18,823 nucleotides of DNA from Alphaproteobacteria bacterium (GTDB lineage: Bacteria; Pseudomonadota; Alphaproteobacteria; Rhodobacterales; Rhodobacteraceae): assembly GCA_024277955.1 (NCBI GenBank), contig JAJRUE010000174.1:1-18823 (forward strand), in the 5' to 3' direction. Both the position numbers and the translations under genes were made by a program. Numbering within the stretch: position 1 is the first letter of the stretch; every line of letters starts with the position of its first letter. The notes beneath the pieces were generated by a model. It was given only the letters and a program-made list of their open reading frames with translations. It had not been told where the DNA came from and made no database searches. This document shows, piece after piece, positions 7,432 to 14,764 of this stretch.

Positions 7432-9366
7432 TTGAACGTTCTGCGCCCCCTTCCCGGCTATACGTCGCTGAACCAGATCTGCCTGCGGATCCTGGCGACC
7501 ACCGACCTGCACATGAACATCTGCGGGTATGATTATTATCGGGACCAGCCAAACGATCTGTCCGGCCTGCCGCGCGCCGCCGACCTGATCGCTGCCCTGC
7601 GCGCCAGCGCCGACAACAGCCTGCTGGTGGATAACGGAGATTTCCTGCAGGGCACGCCGATGGGCGATTACGTGGCGCTGGAAAAGGGCGTCGCGCCGGG
7701 GCGGCCGCATCCGGCGATCGCGGCGATGAACCGGCTTGGCTTCGATGCCGGCACCCTGGGCAACCACGACTTCAACTACGGGCTGGATTTTCTGACCGAT
7801 ACGCTGGCGGGGGCCGCCTTTCCGATCGTGTCGGCCAACGTGATGCGCCGCGCGCCCCGTGGCCAGGGGCCGGACGAACCGCTGTTGGCGCCCTATGCGA
7901 TCCTCGACCGGCACCTGCGCGACCGGGCCGGCGACAGCCACGCGCTGCGCATCGGCATCATCGGGTTCCTGCCGCCCCAGATCACCACCTGGGACCGCCA
8001 CCAGTTGCACGGCCGCATCACCACCCGCGACATCGTCGAAACCGCGATGATCCAGGTCGCACGGATGAAGGCGGAAGGCGCAGACGTGATCCTGGCGCTG
8101 TGTCATTCGGGCATCGGCCCGGCGCATCACGCAAGCGGCATGGAAAACGCCGCCGTGCCGCTGGCGGCGGTCGACGGGATCGACGCCCTGGTGACCGGCC
8201 ACAGCCACATGGTGTTCCCGTCCGAGCGGTTCGACGGCCACCAGGCCACCGACACGCTGCGCGGCACGATCCACGGAAAGCCCGCGGTGATGAGCGGCGC
8301 CGGCGCGTCGCACCTGGGCGCCATCGATCTGGCGCTCGAGCGGCGCGGCAACCGCTGGCAGGTGGTCAGCGGCGCGGCGGTGGCGCACCCGGTAAACCGG
8401 CCGCATCCGCCCGTAGATCGCAAGGGCCCCGGCGACGGCGCGGTGCGCAGCGCGATCGCCCGCGACCACGCCGCGACGCTGGCCTATATTCGCCGCGGGG
8501 TCGGAGCAACGGCCCAGCCGCTCGACACCCATTTCGCGCAGATCGCCCCCAGCCGGGCGCTGGCGCTGATCGCCGACGCGCAGCGCGACCACCTGCGCCG
8601 GGTGCTGGCCGACAGCCGGCTGGCCGCGCTGCCGCTGTTGTCCGCCGCCTCGCCGATCAAGGCCGGCGGCTGGCACGGCCCCGACCACTACACCAACGTA
8701 CCCGCGGGCAAGCTGACGGTGCGCTCGGTGGCCGACCTTTACTGCTTTCCGAATCGCATCGCGGCGGTCCGGGTCTCGGGGCGCGATCTGCGAAACTGGC
8801 TTGAACGCGCCGCCGGCATGTTCCAGCGGATCACGCCGAACCGTCCCGGCCAGCTGCTGCTGGACCCAAGGTTTCCCAGCTACAATTTCGACGTGATCCA
8901 CGGGCTGACCTGGCAGATCGACCTGTCGCGGCCGGCGCTTTTCGGGCCCAAGGGTCAGGCCACGCTGCACCCGGCGCTGCTTGATACCGCCGTCAGCACC
9001 GGCATCGGGCGCATCCGCGACCTGGCCTGGGAAGGCACGCCGGTCAGCGATGACATGGAGTTCATTATCGCCACCAACGATTTTCGCGCCAATGGCGGCG
9101 GGCATTTCCCCGGCACCGGACCCGGAGCGGTTGTCTACCAGGCCCCGATCACCACCCGCGACATCCTGATGAACCATATCCGCGAAATCCGGATGGTGGC
9201 CCCGCGCCTGCCGCGCAGCTGGCGTTTCGCGCCGCTTGGCGGCACGGCGGTGATCTTTGAAACCAGCCCCGCCGCCAGCCCGGCGCAGGCGCGCGAAACC
9301 GGCCTGGACCTTCGCCGCACCGGGACCACCGACCAGGGCTTCGCCCGCTTCGAACTGGTGCTCTGA
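7432..9366 (+). CDS. cpdB: CpdB-like 2',3'-cyclic-nucleotide 2'-phosphodiesterase / 3'-nucleotidase
   Basis: This is a two-domain nucleotidase of the UshA/CpdB family, about 644 aa. The N-terminal metallophosphoesterase domain shows all metal-binding motifs: D25 and H27 (TTDLH), D70 (DNGDF), N111 and H112 (LGNHD), H225 (LCHSG), H257 and H259 (TGHSH). The C-terminal 5'-nucleotidase domain (about 360-600) carries SAASPIKAGG and a CFPNRIAAVRVSG segment. The DYY after the first motif and the overall order favour CpdB over UshA. I choose the TTG at 7432 because GGAG stands 5 nt before it; another TTG at 7375 lacks a ribosome site and overlaps the operator-like repeat. No ATG precedes the first motif in frame. 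No signal peptide is visible, although classical CpdB is periplasmic. The gene is divergent from nudC. Confidence 0.88.
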   Translation: MNVLRPLPGYTSLNQICLRILATTDLHMNICGYDYYRDQPNDLSGLPRAADLIAALRASADNSLLVDNGDFLQGTPMGDYVALEKGVAPGRPHPAIAAMNRLGFDAGTLGNHDFNYGLDFLTDTLAGAAFPIVSANVMRRAPRGQGPDEPLLAPYAILDRHLRDRAGDSHALRIGIIGFLPPQITTWDRHQLHGRITTRDIVETAMIQVARMKAEGADVILALCHSGIGPAHHASGMENAAVPLAAVDGIDALVTGHSHMVFPSERFDGHQATDTLRGTIHGKPAVMSGAGASHLGAIDLALERRGNRWQVVSGAAVAHPVNRPHPPVDRKGPGDGAVRSAIARDHAATLAYIRRGVGATAQPLDTHFAQIAPSRALALIADAQRDHLRRVLADSRLAALPLLSAASPIKAGGWHGPDHYTNVPAGKLTVRSVADLYCFPNRIAAVRVSGRDLRNWLERAAGMFQRITPNRPGQLLLDPRFPSYNFDVIHGLTWQIDLSRPALFGPKGQATLHPALLDTAVSTGIGRIRDLAWEGTPVSDDMEFIIATNDFRANGGGHFPGTGPGAVVYQAPITTRDILMNHIREIRMVAPRLPRSWRFAPLGGTAVIFETSPAASPAQARETGLDLRRTGTTDQGFARFELVL

Positions 9367-9428
9367 GCCGTCCCCGCAGCCCCCGCCACCCCCCGCCCGC
9401 GCCGCGCGTTCAGCCGCCGCCTTTGATC

Positions 9429-9457
9429 TTGCCAAACCCGCCGCACGCACCTATATC
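9429..9457 (+). promoter_or_regulatory. Promoter of the SRP RNA gene
   Basis: TTGCCA (9429-9434) and TATATC (9452-9457) are separated by exactly 17 bp. Transcription would start about 6-7 nt later, near 9463, which agrees with the 5' end of the SRP RNA stem. Confidence 0.75.
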
Positions 9458-9461
9458 ACCG

Positions 9462-9561
9462 GATGAGAGGTTGGCGCGGGCGAGCGCCTCGCCAACCCGG
9501 TCAGGTCCGGAAGGAAGCAGCCGTAACGAGCCCCGCTTGGGTCGTTGTCCAGCCTCTCACC
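9462..9561 (+). ncRNA. ffs: Signal recognition particle RNA, small bacterial type (4.5S)
   Basis: This is the RNA scaffold of the signal recognition particle, which binds Ffh and targets nascent membrane proteins. The universal domain IV hairpin is clear: TCAGGTCC-GGAA-GGAAGCAG with the GGAA tetraloop at 9509-9512 and the asymmetric-loop bases around it. The ends pair as GAGAGGTTGG (from 9465) with CCAGCCTCTC (9549-9558), with one G-U pair. The roughly 100-nt length and single long hairpin without an Alu domain match the small form found in proteobacteria. A promoter lies directly upstream and an intrinsic terminator starts about 15 nt downstream. The exact ends are inferred from pairing and promoter position. 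Confidence 0.95.
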
Positions 9562-9575
9562 CGATCCCTTTTCAG

Positions 9576-9602
9576 GCAGCCCTCGTGCGGGGCTGCTTTT
9601 TT
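9576..9602 (+). terminator. Intrinsic terminator of ffs
   Basis: The stem GCAGCCC / GGGCTGC with a 7-nt loop is followed directly by six T. It lies 15 nt after the last paired base of the SRP RNA and 36 nt before rsmJ. Confidence 0.9.
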
Positions 9603-9638
9603 GTTGGCGCCCCCGGCAGGCCGGGCCATAACACCGCC

Positions 9639-10226
9639 ATGGACCGGCCGGACATAGACTTTACCAGCAGCGCCCTTGCCCATCGTCGCCGTTTCGGCGG
9701 CGGGCGCGGGCAATCGCTGGCGCGCGCCGTCGGCATGAAGGGCGGCGCGACCCCGCAGGTGGTCGATGCCACCGCCGGGCTGGGGCGCGATGCGTTCGTG
9801 CTGGCCTCGCTCGGGGCGCAGGTCACGCTGATCGAACGCGCGGCCCCCGTCCACGCGGCTCTGGCGCAGGCGCTGGAAAAGGCGCTTGCCCACCCCGACA
9901 CCCACGATATCGCCGCCCGGATGACGCTGCTCAAGGGCGACGCGCGGGCGCTGCTGCCGGAACTGTCGCCCGAGGTGGTGCTGATCGACCCGATGCACCC
10001 GCCCCGGCGCTCCAAGGCGCTGGTGAAACAGGAGATGCGCGCCCTGCGCGAGCTGGTTGGCGACGATCCCGACGCCGCCGATCTGCTGCGCGTGGCACTT
10101 GGCTGCGCGCGCCGGCGCGTGGTCCTGAAATGGCCCCGCAAGGCGCCGCTGCCCGAGGGCGTGCCACGGCCTTCGCACCAGATCATCGGCAAATCGACCC
10201 GCTACGACGTGTTCATGCTGGGCTGA
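9639..10226 (+). CDS. rsmJ: 16S rRNA (guanine1516-N2)-methyltransferase RsmJ
   Basis: This S-adenosylmethionine-dependent methyltransferase modifies G1516 of 16S rRNA (E. coli numbering). The 195-aa protein has the DATAGLGRDAF signature of RsmJ (43-53, SAM-binding motif I), an acidic residue at the end of the next strand (LIERA), and DPMHPP (117-122), the catalytic-loop motif. The following SKALVKQEMRAL and VVLKWPRKAPLP segments are also characteristic. It lacks roughly 50 N-terminal residues present in the 250-aa enterobacterial enzyme. The ATG at 9639 is the only reasonable start, since upstream in-frame sequence runs into the ffs terminator and ffs itself. No strong Shine-Dalgarno is visible. 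The agmatinase-family gene follows 65 nt downstream on the same strand. Confidence 0.9.
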   Translation: MDRPDIDFTSSALAHRRRFGGGRGQSLARAVGMKGGATPQVVDATAGLGRDAFVLASLGAQVTLIERAAPVHAALAQALEKALAHPDTHDIAARMTLLKGDARALLPELSPEVVLIDPMHPPRRSKALVKQEMRALRELVGDDPDAADLLRVALGCARRRVVLKWPRKAPLPEGVPRPSHQIIGKSTRYDVFMLG

Positions 10227-10291
10227 ACCGACAATTCGCCTTGGCATCGCCGCCCCGGCGCGGCAGGCTTGCCCAAAACAGGGAGGCAAGG

Positions 10292-11242
10292 ATGAGTGAT
10301 GCGTTTTTCCACCCGGTATCCGGGTTCGATCTGCCGCGTTTCGCCGGCGTGGCGACCTTCATGCGGCTGGCGCACGTGCCGCCGGACCATGCACGGTTTT
10401 CGCAGGTGCAGCTGGGTCTGATCGGCGTGCCCTGGGACAGCGGCACCACCAACCGCCCCGGCCCCCGCCACGGGCCGCGCCAGCTGCGCGACGCCTCGAC
10501 CATGATTCGCGCCGAACATGGCGTCACCGGCCTGCGCCCCTTCGAAGCGCGAAACTGCGCCGACCTGGGCGATGTGGCCCCCAACCCGGCCGATATCGCC
10601 GACACGATGGACCGGATCACCGCCTTTTACGCGCAGATCAAGGCCGCGGGGATCGTGCCGCTGACCGCCGGCGGAGACCACCTGACGTCGCTGCCGGTGC
10701 TGCGCGCGCTGGCGGCGGACGGCCCCCTGGGGATGGTGCATTTCGATAGCCACACCGACCTGTTCCACAGCTATTTCGGCGGCCAGATGTATACCCACGG
10801 CACCCCGTTTCGCCGGGCCGTCGAAGAAGGGCTGCTGGACCCCAAACGCGTGGTCCAGATCGGCATCCGCGGCACCGCCTACGACCGCGAAGACCGCGAC
10901 TTTGCCCGCGCCGAGGGCATCCACATCATCGAGATCGAGGAATTCCACGCCCGCGCCATTCCCGATGTCATGGCCGAAGCGCGCGACATCGCCGGCACCG
11001 GGCCGACCTACCTGTCCTACGATATCGATTTTGTCGATCCGGCCTTTGCGCCGGGGACCGGCACGCCCGAAGTGGGGGGGCCGAATTCCTTTCAGGCGTT
11101 GCAGGTGGTGCGCGAACTGGCCGGGCTGAACCTGGTGGGCGCCGACCTGGTCGAGGTTTCACCGCCCTTCGACCCCACCGGCGCCACCGCCTATCTGGGC
11201 GCTTCGATCATGTTCGAAATGCTGTGCATCCTGGCCAGCTAG
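10292..11242 (+). CDS. speB: Agmatinase-family ureohydrolase (agmatinase or guanidinobutyrase)
   Basis: It hydrolyses a guanidino compound (agmatine to putrescine, or guanidinobutyrate to GABA) with release of urea, using a binuclear manganese centre in the cytoplasm. The 316-aa protein has the three ureohydrolase metal motifs: GGDH (H130), DSHTD (D152, H154, D156; Ser in place of the more common Ala) and DIDFVD (D244, D246). GTGTPEVGG after the last motif and VEVSPPFD near the C-terminus are also family signatures. AGGGAGG lies 5 nt before the ATG, fixing the start. It may be co-transcribed with rsmJ and is convergent with the small membrane protein gene; no terminator is evident in the 30-nt gap. 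Motifs do not separate agmatinase from guanidinobutyrase, so the symbol is provisional. Confidence 0.9.
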   Translation: MSDAFFHPVSGFDLPRFAGVATFMRLAHVPPDHARFSQVQLGLIGVPWDSGTTNRPGPRHGPRQLRDASTMIRAEHGVTGLRPFEARNCADLGDVAPNPADIADTMDRITAFYAQIKAAGIVPLTAGGDHLTSLPVLRALAADGPLGMVHFDSHTDLFHSYFGGQMYTHGTPFRRAVEEGLLDPKRVVQIGIRGTAYDREDRDFARAEGIHIIEIEEFHARAIPDVMAEARDIAGTGPTYLSYDIDFVDPAFAPGTGTPEVGGPNSFQALQVVRELAGLNLVGADLVEVSPPFDPTGATAYLGASIMFEMLCILAS

Positions 11243-11272
11243 GGTCAAAACCCGATCGCCGCCGCGCCGCGC

Positions 11273-11590
11273 TCAATTCCCGAACAGGGCCAGCCCGACC
11301 ATCACCAGCACCAGCGCCAGCGCCATCACGATCGGCACCGCTGCCACCCGCCGGATGCCCGAGCCGCGCGGAAACGACCAGCCCACGCCCCAGCAGGCAA
11401 AGGCCACCATGCCGGCAACGCCCTGCCAGCCCAAAAAGCCGACCATCCGCCTGACCTCGGGGATCGTGGCGGCGGGCACCGGCTGGGTGGTGACCAGCAC
11501 GACCACCGAATAGCCATAGGCCGCCAGCCACAGCGCCAGCAGCCCCATGAGCAACAGGGCGCGGCTGTCTTCCTTTGAATCTCGGGCCAT
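11273..11590 (-). CDS. Small inner-membrane protein with three predicted helices, function unknown
   Basis: This is a 105-aa hydrophobic protein that I do not recognise. A short charged N-terminus (MARDSKEDSR) precedes three likely membrane helices at about 11-33, 50-70 and 81-103. The loop between helices one and two contains PVPAATIPEVRR; the loop between two and three is basic (PRGSGIRR). The start is well supported: AGGAGG lies 6 nt upstream (plus-strand 11597-11602). A 6-bp hairpin sits just upstream of that site. The gene lies between the convergent agmatinase gene and the divergent dnaX, so no operon partner hints at function. Codon use fits its neighbours. It could be a lineage-specific membrane protein of the Rhodobacterales. 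Confidence 0.75.
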   Translation of the reverse strand: MARDSKEDSRALLLMGLLALWLAAYGYSVVVLVTTQPVPAATIPEVRRMVGFLGWQGVAGMVAFACWGVGWSFPRGSGIRRVAAVPIVMALALVLVMVGLALFGN

Positions 11591-11604
11591 GCGCCACCTC
11601 CTGC

Positions 11605-11620
11605 GGGGCGGTTTCGCCCC
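11605..11620 (-). other. Leader hairpin just upstream of a ribosome site
   Basis: On the minus strand GGGGCG-AAAC-CGCCCC forms a 6-bp stem ending 2 nt before the AGGAGG of the small membrane protein gene. If transcribed, it would crowd the ribosome site. A regulatory role is not shown. Confidence 0.35.
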
Positions 11621-11752
11621 GATACCCCCCCGATATCCCCGCAGCGATGTTAGCCCGGCGCCGGCGCGCGAAAAAGCACCAAAATCCACCGCCCGGCTGG
11701 ACGCCACGCAGCCAAGCGCCTAACCTTCGCCCATGCTGAATCAGGGGGCCCC

Positions 11753-13546
11753 ATGAGCGACGAAAGCCAACCGCGTTACCAGGTATTGGCCCGCAAGTAC
11801 CGGCCCGAAACCTTTGCCGACCTGGTCGGCCAGGACGCGATGGTGCGCACCCTGAAAAACGCCTTTGCCGCCGACCGGATCGCCCAGGCCTTTATCCTGA
11901 CCGGCATCCGCGGCACCGGCAAGACCTCGACCGCGCGCATCATCGCCAAGGGGATCAACTGCATCGGCCCCGACGGCAATGGCGGCCCCACCACCGAACC
12001 CTGCGGGCAATGCGAACATTGCACCGCCATCGCCGCCGGCCGCCACGTTGACGTGATGGAAATGGACGCCGCCAGCCGCACCGGCGTCGGCGATATCCGC
12101 GAGATCATCGAAAGCGTGAACTACCGCGCCGCCAGCGCGCGCTACAAGATCTACATCATCGACGAGGTGCACATGCTGTCCACCTCGGCCTTCAACGCGC
12201 TGCTGAAAACGCTGGAAGAACCGCCGGCGCATGTGAAGTTCATCTTTGCCACCACCGAGATCCGCAAGGTGCCGGTCACGGTGCTGTCGCGCTGCCAGCG
12301 GTTCGACCTGCGCCGGATCGAGCCCGAAGACATGATCGCCCTGCTGCGCCGGATCACCCAGGCCGAGGGCGGCCAGATCACCGACGACGCGCTGGCGCTG
12401 ATCGTGCGCGCCGCCGAGGGCTCGGCGCGCGATGCGACTTCGCTCCTGGATCAGGCGCTCAGCCACGGCGCCGGCGAAACCACCGCCGACCAGGTGCGCG
12501 CCATGCTGGGGCTGGCCGACCGGGGTCGGGTGATGGACCTGTTCGAGCTGATCATGAAGGGTGACGCCGCCGGCGCGCTGAACGAATTGTCCTCGCAATA
12601 TGCCGACGGGGCGGACCCGATGGCGGTGCTGCGCGACCTGGCGGAACTGACCCACTGGATTTCGGTGATCAAGATCACCCCGGACGCGGCCCAGGATCCG
12701 ACGGTGTCGCCCGACGAACGCGATCGCGGGGTTGCGCTTGCCGAACGTCTGCCGATGCGCGCGCTCACCCGGATGTGGCAGATGCTGTTGAAATCGCTGG
12801 AAGAAACCGCCCAGGCCCCGAACGCGATGATGGCCGCCGAAATGGCGGTCATCCGGCTGACCCATGTGGCCGACCTGCCCAGCCCCGAAGACTTGCTGCG
12901 CAAGTTGCAAAACAGCCCGGCCCCGGCCTCATCACCGCCCGGCGGCCCAGCCGGCGGCCCAACCGGCAGGTCGTCCGCGCCCGCCCGCGCGCCCTCGTCA
13001 GCGCAGACATCCGACGGCACGCAGACCCACGCCCCGGCCCCCGCGGGCGCGGCTCCGACAGCGCGCTCGGGCGCTGCCACGGCCCTGGCGGTGGCCCCGG
13101 AAAACGCACTGGCGCGCTATGCGACCTTTGACAGCGTCATCGCCCTGATCCGCCACAACCGCGATGTCAAACTGCTGGTCGAGGTGGAAACCACCCTGCG
13201 CCTGGCCAGCTATGCCCCCGGCCGGATCGAGTTCACGCCAACCGACGCCGCCCCGCGCGACCTGGCCAGCAGGCTGGCGCAGCGGCTGCAGCAATGGACC
13301 GGCACCCGCTGGGGCGTTTCGGTAGTCGACGGGGCGGATGCGCCAACCATCGCCGAAACCCGCGACACAGAGCGCCTGCGCAAAGAACAAGAGGCCCTGG
13401 ATAACCCGCTTGTCCAGGCCGTGTTCACGGCCTTCCCCAAGGCCCGGATCACCGCCATCCGAAGCCAGCGCGACCTCGCCGGCGAAGCCGCCCAAGAGGC
13501 GCTCCCCGAAGTCGACGAAGAATGGGATCCCTTCGAAGACGACTGA
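11753..13546 (+). CDS. dnaX: DNA polymerase III subunit gamma/tau
   Basis: DnaX is the ATPase of the replisome clamp loader and links it to polymerase cores; 597 aa. The AAA+ core includes Walker A GIRGTGKTS (51-59, K57), a zinc module with C70, C84, C87 and C90, Walker B ending DEVH (137-140), the sensor-1 TTE region (167-169) and the SRC arginine finger (R180). Domain III follows to about 385. A low-complexity Pro/Ala/Gly linker (about 387-449) leads to the tau-specific C-terminal domain and an acidic end (EVDEEWDPFEDD). AGGGGG precedes the ATG. No A-rich slippery heptamer of the E. coli type is visible, so full-length tau is the likely primary product. It heads the dnaX-ybaB-recR cluster. 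Confidence 0.97.
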   Translation: MSDESQPRYQVLARKYRPETFADLVGQDAMVRTLKNAFAADRIAQAFILTGIRGTGKTSTARIIAKGINCIGPDGNGGPTTEPCGQCEHCTAIAAGRHVDVMEMDAASRTGVGDIREIIESVNYRAASARYKIYIIDEVHMLSTSAFNALLKTLEEPPAHVKFIFATTEIRKVPVTVLSRCQRFDLRRIEPEDMIALLRRITQAEGGQITDDALALIVRAAEGSARDATSLLDQALSHGAGETTADQVRAMLGLADRGRVMDLFELIMKGDAAGALNELSSQYADGADPMAVLRDLAELTHWISVIKITPDAAQDPTVSPDERDRGVALAERLPMRALTRMWQMLLKSLEETAQAPNAMMAAEMAVIRLTHVADLPSPEDLLRKLQNSPAPASSPPGGPAGGPTGRSSAPARAPSSAQTSDGTQTHAPAPAGAAPTARSGAATALAVAPENALARYATFDSVIALIRHNRDVKLLVEVETTLRLASYAPGRIEFTPTDAAPRDLASRLAQRLQQWTGTRWGVSVVDGADAPTIAETRDTERLRKEQEALDNPLVQAVFTAFPKARITAIRSQRDLAGEAAQEALPEVDEEWDPFEDD

Positions 13547-13570
13547 ACCTGCCCACCGGATCGCGCGCCG

Positions 13571-13628
13571 GCTTCTTCTGTCCGAAAATATCCCCGCCGG
13601 AGGCACCGCGACCGCGCAGCGGGCGCAA
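13571..13628. repeat. Dispersed intergenic repeat, copy 2
   Basis: This copy matches 4105-4164 over its whole length with few differences. The hairpin here is CCGC-GCA-GCGG, one base pair shorter on each arm than copy 1, which accounts for the 58 versus 60 bp length. It lies between dnaX and ybaB, 25 nt after the dnaX stop. Confidence 0.7.
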
Positions 13629-13644
13629 TCCCTTCCCGGCCCCC

Positions 13645-13674
13645 TTGTCGTGGGCCTGTCCAGCACGTATCTGT
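13645..13674 (+). promoter_or_regulatory. Possible ybaB-recR promoter
   Basis: TTGTCG (13645-13650) and TATCTG (13669-13674) are 18 bp apart, 45 nt before the ybaB ATG. Matches are moderate. It would allow ybaB-recR expression independent of dnaX. Confidence 0.3.
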
Positions 13675-13718
13675 TGCCCAAGCACCCCGCAGCGATCCCA
13701 AAGACAGGAGTTCGACAC

Positions 13719-14063
13719 ATGCTCAAGGGCCTCGGCGGCCTTGGCGACATGGCCAAGATGATGAAAGCCGCGCAGGAAATGCAGACCAGGATGGCCGAGC
13801 TCCAGGATCAGCTCGACACCATGACGGTTGTCGGCGAAAGCGGCGCCGGGCTGGTGCGCGCCACCGCCACCGCCAAGGGGGAACTGACCGGGCTGGATAT
13901 CGACCCGACCATCTTCAACCCCGACGAAAAGGAAGTGGTCGAAGACCTGATCCTGGCGGCGATCAAGGACGCCCAGGCCAAGGCCGCGGCCCGTTCGCAG
14001 GAAGAAATGCGCCGCCTCAGCGAAACGCTGGGCCTGCCGGCCGACATGAAACTGCCCTTCTGA
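13719..14063 (+). CDS. ybaB: YbaB/EbfC family nucleoid-associated protein
   Basis: This is a 114-aa small DNA-binding protein of the YbaB/EbfC family, which forms tweezer-like dimers. It starts with MLKGLGGLGDMAKMMKAAQE, the glycine-rich opening and first helix typical of the family, with a long helix of Met/Gln/Glu heptads. The strand segment GAGLVRATATAKGELTGLDI and the C-terminal helix (DLILAAIKDAQAKA) follow. GGAG stands 8 nt before the ATG. The next gene, recR, begins 4 nt after the stop. The dnaX-ybaB-recR order is widely conserved in bacteria and links this protein to recombination and repair, but its precise role is unsettled. The open frame extends upstream to 13338, only as a shadow of dnaX. 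Confidence 0.93.
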   Translation: MLKGLGGLGDMAKMMKAAQEMQTRMAELQDQLDTMTVVGESGAGLVRATATAKGELTGLDIDPTIFNPDEKEVVEDLILAAIKDAQAKAAARSQEEMRRLSETLGLPADMKLPF

Positions 14064-14067
14064 GCCG

Positions 14068-14664
14068 GTGAACGACGCCACCCGCGATATCGAAGCCCTG
14101 ATCGAGCTGATGGCCAGGCTGCCGGGGCTTGGCCCGCGGTCGGCCCGGCGCGCGGTGCTGCACATGATCAAGAAGCGCGCACTGCTGATGATCCCGCTGG
14201 CCGACGTTCTGCAAAACGTGGCCGCAAGCGCGCGCGAATGCCTGACCTGCGGCAATGTCGGCACCACCGACATCTGCGATATCTGCACCAGCGAAAAACG
14301 CGCCACCGGCGAACTTTGCGTGGTCGAGGATGTCGCGGATCTCTGGGCGATGGAACGCGCCGGCGCCTTCAAGGGGCGCTATCATGTTCTGGGCGGCACG
14401 CTCAGCGCGCTGGACGGGGTCGGGCCCGAAGACCTGTCTATCCCCCGGCTGCGCGACCGCATCGCCGACGAAAACATTACCGAGGTCATCCTGGCCCTGA
14501 ACGCCACGGTGGACGGGCAAACCACCGCCCACTACATCGCCGACGCGCTGGAAGGCCGGGTCACCGTGACCACGCTGGCGCAGGGCGTGCCGATCGGCGG
14601 CGAGTTGGACTACCTGGACGATGGCACGATCAGCGCCGCGCTCAGGGCGCGCAAAAGCTTCTGA
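14068..14664 (+). CDS. recR: Recombination mediator protein RecR
   Basis: RecR acts with RecO (and RecF) to load RecA on single-stranded DNA gaps. The protein is 198 aa, the normal length. It has an N-terminal helix-hairpin-helix (LARLPGLGPRSARRAV shape, about 14-30), a four-cysteine zinc finger (C58, C61, C70, C73), a Toprim domain starting at ELCVVEDVADLWAME, and the C-terminal GVPIGGELDYLDDGTI segment typical of RecR. The start is GTG at 14068, 4 nt after the ybaB stop, with only a weak ribosome site, so translation is probably coupled to ybaB. All key residues are present. A strong palindrome block begins 26 nt after its stop. Confidence 0.96.
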   Translation: MNDATRDIEALIELMARLPGLGPRSARRAVLHMIKKRALLMIPLADVLQNVAASARECLTCGNVGTTDICDICTSEKRATGELCVVEDVADLWAMERAGAFKGRYHVLGGTLSALDGVGPEDLSIPRLRDRIADENITEVILALNATVDGQTTAHYIADALEGRVTVTTLAQGVPIGGELDYLDDGTISAALRARKSF

Positions 14665-14689
14665 CCCATCAATCCTGCAACCGACGCCG

Positions 14690-14740
14690 GGCCAAGGTTT
14701 TTCGAAAAACCTTGGCCAAGGCGCTGGCAAGCGCCTTGGC
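14690..14740. repeat. Tandem palindromic element (REP-like), two overlapping hairpins
   Basis: A perfect 28-bp palindrome (arms GGCCAAGGTTTTTC / GAAAAACCTTGGCC, 14690-14717) overlaps a second hairpin with 10-bp arms, GCCAAGGCGC / GCGCCTTGGC (14715-14724 and 14731-14740), loop TGGCAA. CCTTGG of the first can also pair with CCAAGG of the second, so the folds compete. A weaker third pairing, GGCGGTTC with GATCCGCC (one mismatch), spans about 14740-14764. It follows recR but has no T-run after the last stem. Confidence 0.85.
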
Positions 14741-14764
14741 GGTTCCCCCCGGCTTCGATCCGCC

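Noticed and set aside
7261..9450. Minus-strand frame open for over 3 kb, continuous with nudC
   Set aside because: It is the antisense of the cpdB-like gene, whose metal-binding motifs are all intact. The reading is Arg/Gly/His-rich with no recognisable domain. nudC begins at 7260.
12940..12990. Short GC repeats in dnaX (CCGGCGGCCCA type) as a possible recoding or repeat element
   Set aside because: They encode the Pro/Gly/Ala linker and are explained by its low complexity.
14704..14740. Palindromes after recR as an ordinary intrinsic terminator
   Set aside because: The stems are strong, but no T-run follows the last stem on the plus strand; the T-run within the first palindrome is part of its own arm.
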